Shown: positions 9,832-20,200 of the stretch, one piece after another
How positions within the stretch are numbered: the stretch's first letter is position 1
Layout: the number at the start of each line of letters is the position of its first letter
Source: Saururus chinensis
Lineage: Eukaryota > Streptophyta > Magnoliopsida > Piperales > Saururaceae
Assembly (NCBI GenBank): GCA_035235625.1
Contig: CP141140.1
Span: 48,107,351 to 48,171,350, forward strand
Direction: 5' to 3'
DNA: 64,000 nucleotides
Position numbers and translations under genes: made by a program
The notes under the pieces: generated by a model
What the model saw: the letters and a program-made list of their open reading frames with translations, nothing else
Told to the model about the DNA's origin: nothing
Databases searched by the model: none

Positions 9832-12800
9832 CAAATTATTACAAGCAGATGCAACATGAGCATCCCTCTCCCCGAAACCTAGTTTTGCTTCCTGTAATGC
9901 TGACAGAAAGAATCTTTCAGCTTCATCAACTTGTCCCTACGAGAAAAGCGAACACCAAAATCATTTTTCCATACAAAGGAACCTTAAAAAAACCCAATTT
10001 ACAGACAGTTTCAACTCAGACATATTTCAAAAAAGGCAATTCTTCCCTTAATTACAGAACAATTTGCTAAATACTGACTCTATTATCATCATCACTGTTC
10101 ACACCTCCCATTTGTACAGGGTCAGAACACAGATTTCCGCTACATTGTTCAGGCCTATCAGAAACCATTTCCACATCCAATTTATACATGGCCAAGTCTT
10201 TTCTCACTAGCTCCTTCCAGGTATTGGGTTGCTCTTTTTCTTTGAGAGGGCCACTACAAATCATTGGCTACATCTTCTGGGCCGTTTGCAGGCTCCTTCA
10301 AGCACAGCCAAACATCTATAATAAGCCAAGATATGTGAATCGATCACCTCAGTACTAATCATCATCGTCGTTGTCGTCATCATATGCCTTATCCCAGCTA
10401 TCTGGTGGCATGGATTCTATACCATATTTGACTCTTACAAAAATCAAAATGATGGTAACTCAAGTATTAATAGTACATGATAATTTTAACTTGGAAGGTG
10501 ATTTATCATCATCAACAATTCATCACAAATCAGATGTATAAATCGATCACCACAGTACAAATCGTAGGTGACAATTATTTTCTTAACTTGGAAGTTTATT
10601 TATCATCACCAATTCATCATAAATATTTTTTGGCAAAAGCTATCAACTCTATCAAAAGCTTCAAAGCATGAGATAGAGACTACAAAGTACTTGTTTCCAA
10701 ATCTTCGGGAGAAATAAATATCTAAGAAGTTTCAAGTTCAGTCTGTAATTCAAAATTTCACTGCAAAATTTAAAATCATCTACATGAAAAATATCTGAAA
10801 CCTGAGGATTTTATGAGCTCTATAATAACTGGAACTTAAAATTACCAAGCTAATCACTGAATCCCAAAAAATTTCTCTAGGATCCAAATAAAGGGCCCAA
10901 AATTTGGAGGTGTCTAGTGGCATTTAAATTATCAAGATGAAATCATCACGGGCATGCCAAAAAAGCAACCCCAACCTTTCAACAATGATAATGCAAATAA
11001 TAATGAGACATGGATCTTAAATGGAGTTAACATAAGGTAAAATACAAAGAACAAACTCATACTTTCATAAATGAATCTCTCCCATTATCTGTGAAAATCC
11101 TCCATTTAGATGTGTGTTCATTTGCGACAATAGACCCATCTTCAACTCTTTGCAACCCACCTAGATAAGCCTCCCCAGCTTCATACTGAGTGCCTGACCC
11201 ACCAACAGAGACATCATCTGCCATTACGTACGGGCTGTTTACTCCAATAATTATTCCTGTGATACCAAAATTTTTGCAATCACAATTTGCAACAACTATG
11301 AAGAAAAACATATTTCTCATTTCAGCTTGAATACCTAAAAAGACATGACTGAGGTAAACATTGATCATTTAGAATACTTCAGCACATCTTCAGCAATTGT
11401 AGCATGTTACCGTGATAACACATGACAAGGATGATGATGACATCAATTCTTTAAAGTTAAGAAAACAGAAATAACAAAGAACGGTAAGAAAGGATATACT
11501 TAGGGGCTGTTTGGGTGTTGAATTTTTTGGAAACAAAAGTAGAAATTTTTGGAATTAATTCTAAAAATATACTGCCAAATTTGAATTACGTTTGGTAACG
11601 GAATTTTTTAGTCAAACCCAATTTTAAAACTTAATATAACTCTCTCTCCTAAACTCGGATATACACATTCTTGGTATTATTACATTCCTGAGTTCGAGCT
11701 CTATCAAACAAGATCCCACAAGGGTATGTAATTTTGAACTTTTAAAGTGGGCCCCACCTATATGAGAGGTAGCTCTTGAAAAATAACGGAATCTGTAATT
11801 TTCGAAATGGGCTGGGAGCCGGAATTAACGGAATCACCTCATGAGGTGATTTGGTGATTCTAGTCAATTCCGGCTCGAAACGGCTTGGAATCAACTTCTG
11901 TGCAGAATTTTTAATTCTACCCATATTCTACACACAAACATAATTCCGATAATTTAAGCCGGAATTGAGACAGAATCAACGGAATCTGACAAAAATCCGG
12001 TACCCAAACAGCCCCTTAAGGTCTAATTGCATGAGCCTAAGTATACATATTTAGATTACATGAACAAAACAATGTTAGATGTGTAATTTGAGTCATTGGA
12101 GTGTTTGGCTGCTACTCAAAATCATAAAATGAAGAACAGGCAAAACATGAAGACTCAAAAAGTGTTTCAATAGGTAAAACACATACACATTACACACGCT
12201 TAGGAATGATACTATGATAGGGATTATCATAAGGAAAGTGTGAGAGAGTATAGATGAAAGATGGATGAAATTTCACAAAAAATATTATTTTGTTTATTAG
12301 CAATCAATGGCACATACGCAAACAATCAATTGGCCTTAAATGTAATTTAAGAGTTTCTCCAGCACATCAAATAATCGATCATCATGTGGAAAGAATGAGG
12401 CCAGAACAATTGATTGGCTTTTGAAACGATCAATGGGCCTCGCCTCGGCTAAATGGATTTCGAATGCCAAAATAGTGAACGATTAATTGCTTGATGCTAG
12501 TTTTTCTTAAAATAAGAATTCCATGTGGAATTTGTTTCTTATTGCAAGTCTAACACCTAAACTGACTTGGGGGTCTATATAAGGGGTGTTTGGACATGGT
12601 AAAGATGGGGAGGAAGCTTGAAAAGAGTAGAGAGCATTGAGAGTCTTCTCTATTGATTTGAGATAGGAGAGAGCATCCATGGCTTTTGGATTTTGAGAGA
12701 GATATCAAAATTAGCCATTAGCAGCCTACAATCATTCATGTATATGTCTTTTAACTTCATAAATTGTTTGCGAAGAAACTTCACGCATACACACTTAAAA

Positions 12801-14440
12801 GGACAAAGTGGTGAAGGAGGAAAAGAGGTTTGAGATCAAGACTATCTTCTAAGTCTCATCATTTAAGTGTTGTTGAAAAGATCAAGGGAGAATCGTTCAA
12901 GTTAATAGATTTTTTGTGAAGATCGTGATCATTCAAAGCTTATTTGGAGTGAAGATCAAATTAAACGCAAGTAAATTGTCGGGGTGGTGATCAAGAGTCT
13001 AGAGTGGTGTGGAGACCATGCATAGGAGAGGAAGGACTCTTTTGTTTGCATCAATGGTAACTTTGTATTTTGTTTACATAGTGCATTATTTGATATGGAC
13101 AAAGTGTCCCGTGGATTTTTCCAATGAGGGTTTCTATGTAACAATCTCTTCTGTCGTGGTTTAATTAAATTTACTAGTTCACTAAACATATAGGATTTGT
13201 GCTAATTGCATTCAAAGAGTTTTAAATTTTGTAACACATAAGAGGGCATACATCATGTAGTTCTCAAGTAAAATTTTGAACTAGGAGCATTGTAGTTCAG
13301 CCCTAGGTTTGGCCTTTACAAACCGACAAAAATGTGACCTTTGACTAGTGTTTTTAGCAAACATATTGTGCCTAATGTTCCACATGACATACAAATAGAC
13401 TAAATGATGTATTAAGCTTAAAAAATAAGAAACCAAGAGTCCACAACTAAGTTTCATCAATCAATGCACACATGGACAAGGGTCATGGCCCCCATGTGCT
13501 ATGAAATTGTGACTTTGGGACCATGTAGGTCCCATTGAATTTCATGTTTTCCCATAAGGTTGGACCATGTGGTCCTCTAAGAATGTCATATTTTTATGTC
13601 CCCCTCCCCCCTTTTGGCATCTATTTCTGGCTCCGTCCCTGAATGAACATAACATTTAGTTCCAGTTGAAGCATAAATCCTGCCAATAGAAAGTACATCT
13701 GGGAAGTAAAATGCAAGATAAAATCATCACGAACCCTTACCAGCTGATCCAAATAGCATAAACCATGAAGGAAGATCCCTTTGATGCTTTCTCCAAACCA
13801 GGAATCTAAAAGAGCTTGCATTGAGGAAGCTGGATTTATCTAAGTCACAAAAGAAATATAAACATGAATGCACAAAGATATTTCCCATTTTCCCCAAGAG
13901 AAAAAGATGCAATAAGCAAAGAAATAACAGGAAAAGGAAGATACACCTAAGTACACGGCAGAGAAGGCTAACACTCAGCACAGACCCATTTAAAGGAAGT
14001 TCAGAAAATACTTCCGATCCCAACAACTCATAATGTTGATTCTAATATATAATATAACAATCCAAATACAACCAAAGAAAAGTGCACATTTCTCAAATTG
14101 GCTCCTTAATGCTACATCCGCTGTCCACAATATCCGGGCGCCAATTGTTAGAAGCAATCATTTCCAAACAAATTAATACAAACTTCAACATTTGGAGGAA
14201 ACACAACAAAAAAGAAAAAAAAAACTACAAACGCAATGACAACTATCAACGCCTAAACCGTAACAGGACACAGAAATTCATTCGCAAGAACATCAAACGA
14301 AACAACAAAGTTGAAGAGAGAAAGGCCAGTGGAGGAACTCACTGAGGGAACTAGCCCAGGAGGGGTGAGAACGATTGGCCGTGAGGTGAGGAGGGAATCG
14401 CAGCCTCCTCAGCAGCCCGACCGCCCTCTGCAGGACCATG
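9832..14440 (-). CDS. TPR (kinesin-light-chain-like) protein, 5' four exons
   Basis: Four minus-strand exons join in phase: 14440-14343, 13829-13741, 11256-11063 and 9936-9832, with GT-AG introns (donors GTGAGT, GTAAGG, GTATGA, GTAATC). The ATG at 14440 follows an in-leader purine-rich stretch and gives MVLQRAVGLLRRLRF, an Arg-rich, acid-poor N-terminus like a mitochondrial presequence. Exon 3 has the stretch VEDGSIVANEHTSKWRIFTD and exon 4 the first TPR helix pair (GQVDEAERFFLSALQEAK ... ERDAHVASACNNL). The arrangement resembles Arabidopsis kinesin-light-chain-related TPR proteins such as the At5g53080 type. Total coding seen is 486 bp (162 codons), open throughout. Later TPR exons are not in the window to the left; the retroelement nest lies exactly there. 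Intact gene with a giant intron, or 3'-truncated gene, both remain possible. Confidence 0.75.
10260..10435 (-). other. Coding-like segment inside TPR intron 3, origin unknown
   Basis: On the minus strand, after a plausible acceptor (TTTTTGTAAG, about 10435), the frame reads VKYGIESMPPDSWDKAYDDD and ends in an Asp-rich tail and a stop near 10354. A second short piece, EPANGPEDVANDL then stop, follows at about 10296-10257. Both look like C-terminal protein ends, with an acidic tail. I do not recognise the family. They could be an alternative last exon of the TPR gene (giving a short protein) or a captured fragment. A 65-codon frame at 10264-10067 overlaps and may be chance. Confidence 0.3.
11503..12015. 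mobile_element. Tourist-like (PIF/Harbinger) MITE with TTA target duplication
   Basis: 513 bp with near-perfect terminal inverted repeats: GGGGCTGTTTGGGT at the left and ACCCAAACAGCCCC at the right (one extra base apart). It is flanked by TTA on both sides (11500-11502 and 12016-12018), the classic PIF/Harbinger target duplication. There is no coding capacity. The interior holds a perfect palindrome AATCACCTCATGAGGTGATT around 11832-11852. It lies in TPR intron 2. Confidence 0.9.
12019..13740 (+). other. Rest of TPR intron 2 with LTR-like and hAT-end sequence
   Basis: No coding sequence is recognisable. 12540-13200 on the plus strand looks like a copia-type LTR: a TATA box (TCTATATAAGGGG near 12572), a long AG-rich leader and a U5-like end (GTGGATTTTTCCAATGAGGG near 13112). 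I could not fix its ends or a target duplication. The bases TTTCTGGCTCCGTCCCTG at about 13625-13642 match the usual inner-facing end of plant hAT elements (complement CAGGGACGGAGCCAGAAA). Both calls are from pattern only. Confidence 0.35.
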
Positions 14441-14960
14441 ACTGAAACCCTAGATAACTGATTCGATTCAACTAAGACTTCAAGAACCCGACTGGCCGCT
14501 GGAGCTTCTTGGTGCTATAATCTCCGGCGAGAGGAGTAATAATCTTCAACTGTGAGACTGTTAGTTACAAATGCAGTCCCTGAGTTATCCTTTTATTACA
14601 ATTGCATCCCCAGACGTTTCAGTACATGTATACCCCGAAACTTTACCTATCCTCAAACACACCCCTAAATATTGAGATTTTACAACTACACGCCATTTGT
14701 TAACAATATTTACAATTAAAAAACTCCACGTAGACCATGTTGGATCTCCCCCTCTCTTGAACATAAAACATGCAACTTATTTATGACATAATGGAATAGG
14801 GCTTTAGGTGAAAAGTCATAAATTTGACATCGACTCTAAATTTTTTATTAAGATAAAAATACCCCTTTATGACTAATTTTCAACCCACTACCGTCACTCT
14901 TTGCACATCATGACATACATCATTTTTTTCAAATAAAAGATTAATTCAGTTGTACCTATC
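14441..14960 (-). promoter_or_regulatory. Upstream region of the TPR gene (5' leader and promoter side)
   Basis: The first ~130 bp on the minus strand upstream of the ATG are GC-richer and look like a 5' leader. Beyond about 14570 the sequence becomes AT-rich and repeat-like. I see no clear TATA box, so the promoter is only placed by position. The hAT-like repeat begins about 520 bp upstream of the start codon. Confidence 0.4.
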
Positions 14961-15272
14961 TAGGGATGTCACCAGGTCGGGTTCAGGTCGGGTTTTGTCA
15001 AACCTAAACCCGATACCATTTAACAAATGGTAAACCAGAATCTAACCCGAATAGCTATTCAAGTTGAATTTAGAAACTCAAACCCGATATTCGGGTTGAA
15101 TTTAGAAATCCAAACCAGACTCATTAGAGTTGAGTCGGGTTTTATCAAAATACAAAAAAATATAAAAAATTTATATTTATAACCTTATTTGGGTCAAGTT
15201 TTGTCAAACCCGAACCCGATACCATTTAAGAAATAGTAAACCCGAATCCAACCCGAATAGCTATTCGGGTTG
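14961..15272. mobile_element. hAT-like MITE fragment with ~205-bp internal duplication
   Basis: It begins TAGGGATGTCACCAGGTCGGG, a form common at ends of plant hAT-related MITEs. The interior has alternating AACCCGAA / TTCGGGTT words. A block at about 14989-15065 (GGGTTTTGTCAAACCTAAACCCGATACC and onward to AATAGCTATTC) recurs at 15194-15270. The right end is cut by the LTR starting at 15273. The missing half was not found beyond 17788. Confidence 0.5.
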
Positions 15273-17788
15273 TGTAATATCCCGAATTTTCTTGAGTTTT
15301 AAAAATTAAATACGTAGAAAATAGGGTGTTTGACCCATTGATATTCTCAGTAGAATAACTTCCTCCCTCAATAGAATTTGTAGCTGAAACTAATTCTATT
15401 AGAAAGTAGACAGATAGAGCTTCGAAATGCCACCAAGAACGCATGAATCGGAGTTTGGATGAGGGAGATATGACTATTCAAAGTTGAACATATCATATAG
15501 GGCCTGTTTACTCGATTTAGAAATATATTTGGCCCATTTAAGTCATTTTGTGGGCCCGGTTATTTATTATTCCGAAATTAATTTTTAAGGTCCAAATTAG
15601 GTGGACTGATTGGGGAGGATTACCCAAATTCTAGGGGGTTTAGGAATCCTAATCCCTATGCTTATAAAAAGGCTTTTGAGGGCACAATTAAGGGGCTGGT
15701 TTTTGGTCGATTGAGGAAAGGAGAGAGAGCAGAGAAGGCTGCCGAGGAAATTTTTCAGTAAAGCTTCAACAGTGGCGGATCGACATCGACTCAGCCAGTG
15801 AGGTAGGCTCCTAGAAATTGTTTTTTTGAATACATGCTTTAAGTGTTAGATCATTAGTAATTCTCTGCAATTAATGAATATAATGGAATTGCGGACATCT
15901 GCATTGATATTCTCTTGTTGGTGGTCATCCGACTATGCTTTATTGGGAACTTGGTTGTGCGGAAGCCATGGCCGATGGGAAGTATAGATACATAAAAGAA
16001 GCAGCGGCTGATTGAATGTGTGAAAATCCTTGCTGAAGTAGCCATTTGTTGTAGAAGGGATTCCAAATCGGTTGTATAAGCAAGGCATGATCGACAGATG
16101 AGAAATTCCATCTGCAACTCCCGACTAGCATAGAGGAGTGACTATTGCCGCCCTTGGCTTCCCAAGGTTCGGCGCGGTTCTGTCCAATGGTAGCAGAGAT
16201 ACAGGGCAGAATCTCTGCTGCCTATCAAAAAAAATTAGTGAGAAGAAAGGATGATTGCAGCAGCATGAATGGAAAGTATTCCGGCGATTTTGGGGGGTGG
16301 AGGAGTCATAGATGGCTTAAAAGCATTCATCTGGTTCCTAATCTTGCCGACATAGACAACTCTGTTTCATCCGCTGGAATTTATAGGGGAGAACTACCAG
16401 CAAAGTTGAGAGTAAAACGTGATTGGATGTTGGAGTGAGGCAAGGACGGTGAGGACGGGAGTAATTCCGGTAGTCTCAGGTGGCCGGATGGACACTTTCT
16501 CACTGGCTGAATGCTGTTTCCTTCTCTCTGTGCAAGGAACGGAAAAACGAGCGGAGAGTTTCCATTTGTCGAGGGTGGCGTGAGGGACCATAAAATTACC
16601 CAGAAGGGTTAAGGAGTGGACGACATACCTTTTCCAGCAGACCAAGGAAGAAGGTTCAGCGGCAGCTCGCCGGCTGGACCTCCTCTGCTCTGGTTTGCAG
16701 GAGCATCTTTTCATTGGAGTGTCTGTGAAAGAAAAAAAAACAAACCGCCTTTTGGACGCCGACGGACCGACCCTGTCGGTTCCGCCATGCACCGGCGGTC
16801 CAGAAGCGCTGGGCCGCCCACCCCTCTGCCAAGGTAAGGGGTCAACTCCACTAGAGGCTGTTCAGCCTCTGGCCGGTGGCAAGGAAGATGACCCGCTCGC
16901 GGGTTGTCTGCTCCCTAGACTGGGTCGGGTTACCCGACCCAATCCGGTCCTTAAAAAAACAATGTACACTCTTTGAACCGGGTCCGGTTCAATGCGTTAG
17001 AGTAGTATTAAAAATTTGGAAAAAATTACAAATTACCATGAGAATATTCCTAGTTTACTGACCATGTTTCAAACTGGGGAAAAATTCCAATGTCTTTAAA
17101 ATGACTAATTTACCCTTGTGAGTTTAAGCATAGAGTAATGTTAATGACCTAACTTCGGGGCACCGGTTCAATGGCCTATGAGTGATCTTAAAAATTGGGA
17201 AAATTCTCAATAAGATTGTAATGGGTAACCTAAATTTAGACCAATCTACAAGGTGGGGAAAAATCCCAATATGTAGATAATTAATTGTTTTACCCTAGGT
17301 TTAATTGTAAACCGTTAAGTCAACCTGGGTTGGTTCAAGGGGTTCACAACCCCGTCACATGCCAGGAAAATTACATAGAGTCCATGAAGTCGAGTAGTAT
17401 GTTAAGTCAATTTTGGACCCTTCAGATGTCATTAAGGCCTTAAACAAAATGACAGAAATAACCTTATGTAAATCGGCCCGTATTCGCGTGGATGTTATTA
17501 ATACGCCAATGTGATACTAAAACCTTTTGAGAGGTTAACGTCTTTCCCGAGAGCAGAGAGGACCTTATCCAATGTTGGATAATTACCTTAATACCCTCAA
17601 GTACATATTATTAGATTTTTTAAGAGATTTATTAAGTTAACCCAAGGAGGGTTAGGGCATGAGAGCTCGAGTAATTATAATATCATTATTAATTTTGATT
17701 ATTGATATTATGTTCTGTTTGGACCTTTGTGGTTCTAATTGTTTATGTTGTTCTTTGTTTCAATTTTTGATATTGATGATGTGATAGT
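15273..17788 (+). repeat. Long LTR, copy 1 of a TGTAATATCC family, 3'-truncated
   Basis: It starts TGTAATATCCCGAATTTT and matches the LTRs at 45720 and 57603 over more than 2 kb: the same landmarks appear in order (AGAGCTTCGAAA, CATTTAAGTCA, CTTATAAAAAGG TATA region near 15662, GACCCAATCCGGTC near 16940, GGTTCAAGGGGTTCACAACCCCGTCACATGCCAGG near 17332). Similarity stops at 17788 in the middle of the unit, so the 3' third is missing. The start codon-like frames inside (16145-16976) are not conserved between copies and are not genes. No internal retroelement region follows. Confidence 0.75.
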
Positions 17789-18616
17789 TGTTAATGACAT
17801 GTCAAAAAAATAGTATATTCTCCCACCTAGACGATTGTCAATTTTTGTGACAAATTTGTGAGTGAGCCCGTGAGTTATTTAGGTGAAGTCGATTTGAAGA
17901 GAAGACCACGAGACAGCAAACTGAAGCTCCAATTCATCTACAAATTCCATCAAGCTCAAGATTTGGATCAATTACAACTGGCACTCTCATTGTGGCTCTT
18001 ACATACACTTCTTTCCGCCCCTAGGACCTTATAGTAAATAATTAATTCTCTAGGGTCACTTATAAACCTTTGTCTTACCCACACATGGGTAGTCTTACTC
18101 ACTCATGGGTAGACTTACCCGCACATGGGTAGTCTTACCCACACATGGGTAGTCTTACCCACTCTTGGGAAGGCTCACCCACACATGGGTAGACTTACCC
18201 ACACATGGGTAGTCTTACCCACTCTTGGGTAGGCTCACCCACACATGGGTAGTCTTACCCACACATGGGTAGGCTCACCCACTCTTGGGTAGGCTCACCC
18301 ACATATGGGTAGTCTTACCCACTCTTGGGTAGACTCACCCACCAATGGGTAAGAAGTATCATCTCTTAACCTCTATAAATACCTATCTCATAGGAAGAGG
18401 TGATCACTAAGTAGAACTAAACCCTCTCAAGTCCCTTAGGCATTCTTGTAGCTTCCTTGCTTTATTTTTGGAAAGCCTTGGGCCACTTGTCTTGAATTTC
18501 TTCTCTCATTCAAAGGAATATCAATGGAGTCTCTTTTGAGAGCCATGGAAGAAATTCAAGCTTGATGGTCTTTGGTTTCTTGTTCTTATAGTGTTGAATC
18601 TTTAGAAACCATAACA
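17789..18616 (+). repeat. LTR-like unit containing a 20-bp tandem array
   Basis: Sequence homologous to other copies of the previous LTR ends abruptly at 17788 and a new unit begins TGTTAATGACATG; it ends CCATAACA at 18616, giving TGTTA/TAACA ends. A TATA box (CTATAAATA, about 18373) is followed by a leader-like stretch. This fits a solo or truncated LTR on the plus strand. The flanking 5-mers (ATAGT, TGCAA) do not match, so the right boundary or the solo status is uncertain. Confidence 0.45.
18068..18352 (+). repeat. 20-bp tandem repeat, about 14 copies
   Basis: Degenerate units of TCTTACCCACACATGGGTAG with variants CTCATGGG, CTCTTGGG and GGCTCACCC. The inner ACCCACACATGGGT is itself an inverted repeat, so every unit can form a small hairpin. 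The array sits about 20 bp upstream of the TATA region of the LTR-like unit. Confidence 0.9.
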
Positions 18617-19520
18617 TGCAAGAGTCATATAAATAATAAGTTAAAAACACAACCAAATATTATAATCATGCCATAAGAAAGGATAAAAGCCCCTACCTCG
18701 CTTTTCGCATGAGTTTGAAACCTATAAATCGGACACCACGAAATTGGATGTCCACTTTTGGGGTTTTGGAGGTCTCCAACCAGAAAAATAACCCCGCCAT
18801 GACGTCCGACACGCTCGATTTAGGTAGAAACACTTCTTAAATGACTTAAATCGGACTTAAAATGAGTAAGAAATGAAGAACATAAATTTCTAAACGTGGG
18901 AGAGAAATGAGAAAACGTGAGAGAGACTAGATGTTGAGGATGTTATTTATAGAAAAACTGGATAGATGTGAGGCTGACACGTGTCAATCCTATCCGCTTT
19001 GTCAGCAATGCTATCTACTTCGTCAGCAATCTTATCTGCTTTGTTAGCAATCCTATCCACTTTATCATCAACCCTATCTACTTGCATCATCAATCTTATC
19101 CGCTTCGTCGTCAGTCTTATCCACTGTGTCATCGATCCTATCCAGAATGATATTATTTTATTCAAATAATATATTGACCTCAAAATGCGATAACTTCCAA
19201 CATTGACGTTGGAATTGCACGTTCTTGTTACCGATGGACTCGTGTCGACGAGCCCTTCAAAATAAGACCACACATGGGTAGGTCATCCCTCACTTTCAAA
19301 GTGGGTCCCGCCCATATGACATTTTCCCGAGGTCGTAACTTTCTCTCCCGACCTCCGTTTCATACGTTCTTAGGTTCGTTATGCTTGTCTCACTGAGCTT
19401 TATCATAACCCAATAAAAACTCTCCAAATATCTACCTCTAAATAATTTAAAATAATTAAAAACTCATAAAATAATTTTATTAGAGGCAAGAAAACATACC
19501 AAAAATTCGCGGTCGTTACA
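18617..19520 (-). repeat. LTR fragment of the TGTAACGACC gypsy family (minus)
   Basis: On the minus strand it begins TGTAACGACCGCGAATTTTTGG at 19520, like the LTR at 61748 (TGTAACGACCTTGAATTTCC). The two share ordered landmarks: the ATGGGTAGGT(C/T)AT..C.TGCACTTC region, a TATA box (CTATAAATAAC, minus, near 18950), AAATCGGACTTAAAAT and CCCCTACCT. It is shorter than the 61748 copy at the 3' end. No pol sequence is attached. Confidence 0.65.
18985..19145 (+). repeat. ~21-bp tandem repeat within the minus LTR fragment
   Basis: About seven degenerate units of TC(A/G)(G/T)CAATCCTATCC(G/A)CTT(T/C)G. It lies next to the LTR TATA box, on the transcribed side. The related LTR at 61748 has an unrelated GC-rich stretch in the same place. 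Confidence 0.85.
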
Positions 19521-20200
19521 CTACTAGTCCGATGGCAGTGGCATTTAAGGCAAAGGTCACAATGGGAATCTAGAAAACTAACAACAACTATGGTGGAGGG
19601 AGGAAGAAGAAGAAGGGGAGAAGTAACGAAGAGCAAAAGAATAGGAGGGCAAATTTTTCCAAAAGTATAACTTATTTGGACCATAAAGGTAATTCAAGAA
19701 ATTTTCACACCTTTCCTCATGAAAAGTTTGCTCATCAAAGTGGATGTCATTTTTTTCTAAAAGAATCAAACTTGATTATGAAATTTTAGTGGGAAAATTA
19801 TATAAATATTTTTAAAAAAAGTATTTACCAAAATAGTGGATAGAGGAAAATAATTCCTATTATGGTATTGGTTTCCACCATGCAGGCGTTAGCCTGGCGC
19901 TGGCTCATGCACATCTTGCTTTTTTTCATATTTGTTCAATAGATTCCATCAAGGATGAAATCCACACAAGGCTCACATGGCCATCCCAACTTGGCCAGTG
20001 ATTATGGGATTGCATCCTTTGGAAGGACGAAACTATGTTTTATCCTTCTAAATGACGAAATCAGCTTTCATCTTTTAAAAGGACAAAATTAGCTTTCGTC
20101 CTTCTAAATGATGTAAGCTCATCATTTTATCGAACCAACCCCGCCCCCCCAGTCTATTTTCTTTTTTCACCATCTGTTTTCTTTCAATCTCCTCACCTGT
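19521..20200. other. Transposon-end debris between two LTRs, no gene
   Basis: Around 19830-20130 the sequence resembles the terminal regions of the plant-mobile-domain transposon near 52.4 and 54.4 kb: CATGCAGGCGTTAGC, then repeated CTTCTAAA(A/T)GACGAAAT and AAGGACGAAA words. It is probably one end of a related element whose other end is lost. No credible reading frame is present. Confidence 0.45.

Noticed and set aside
18068-18352. CRISPR-like array of evenly spaced repeats
   Set aside because: Units are contiguous 20-mers without unique spacers, in a plant LTR. It is a simple tandem repeat.
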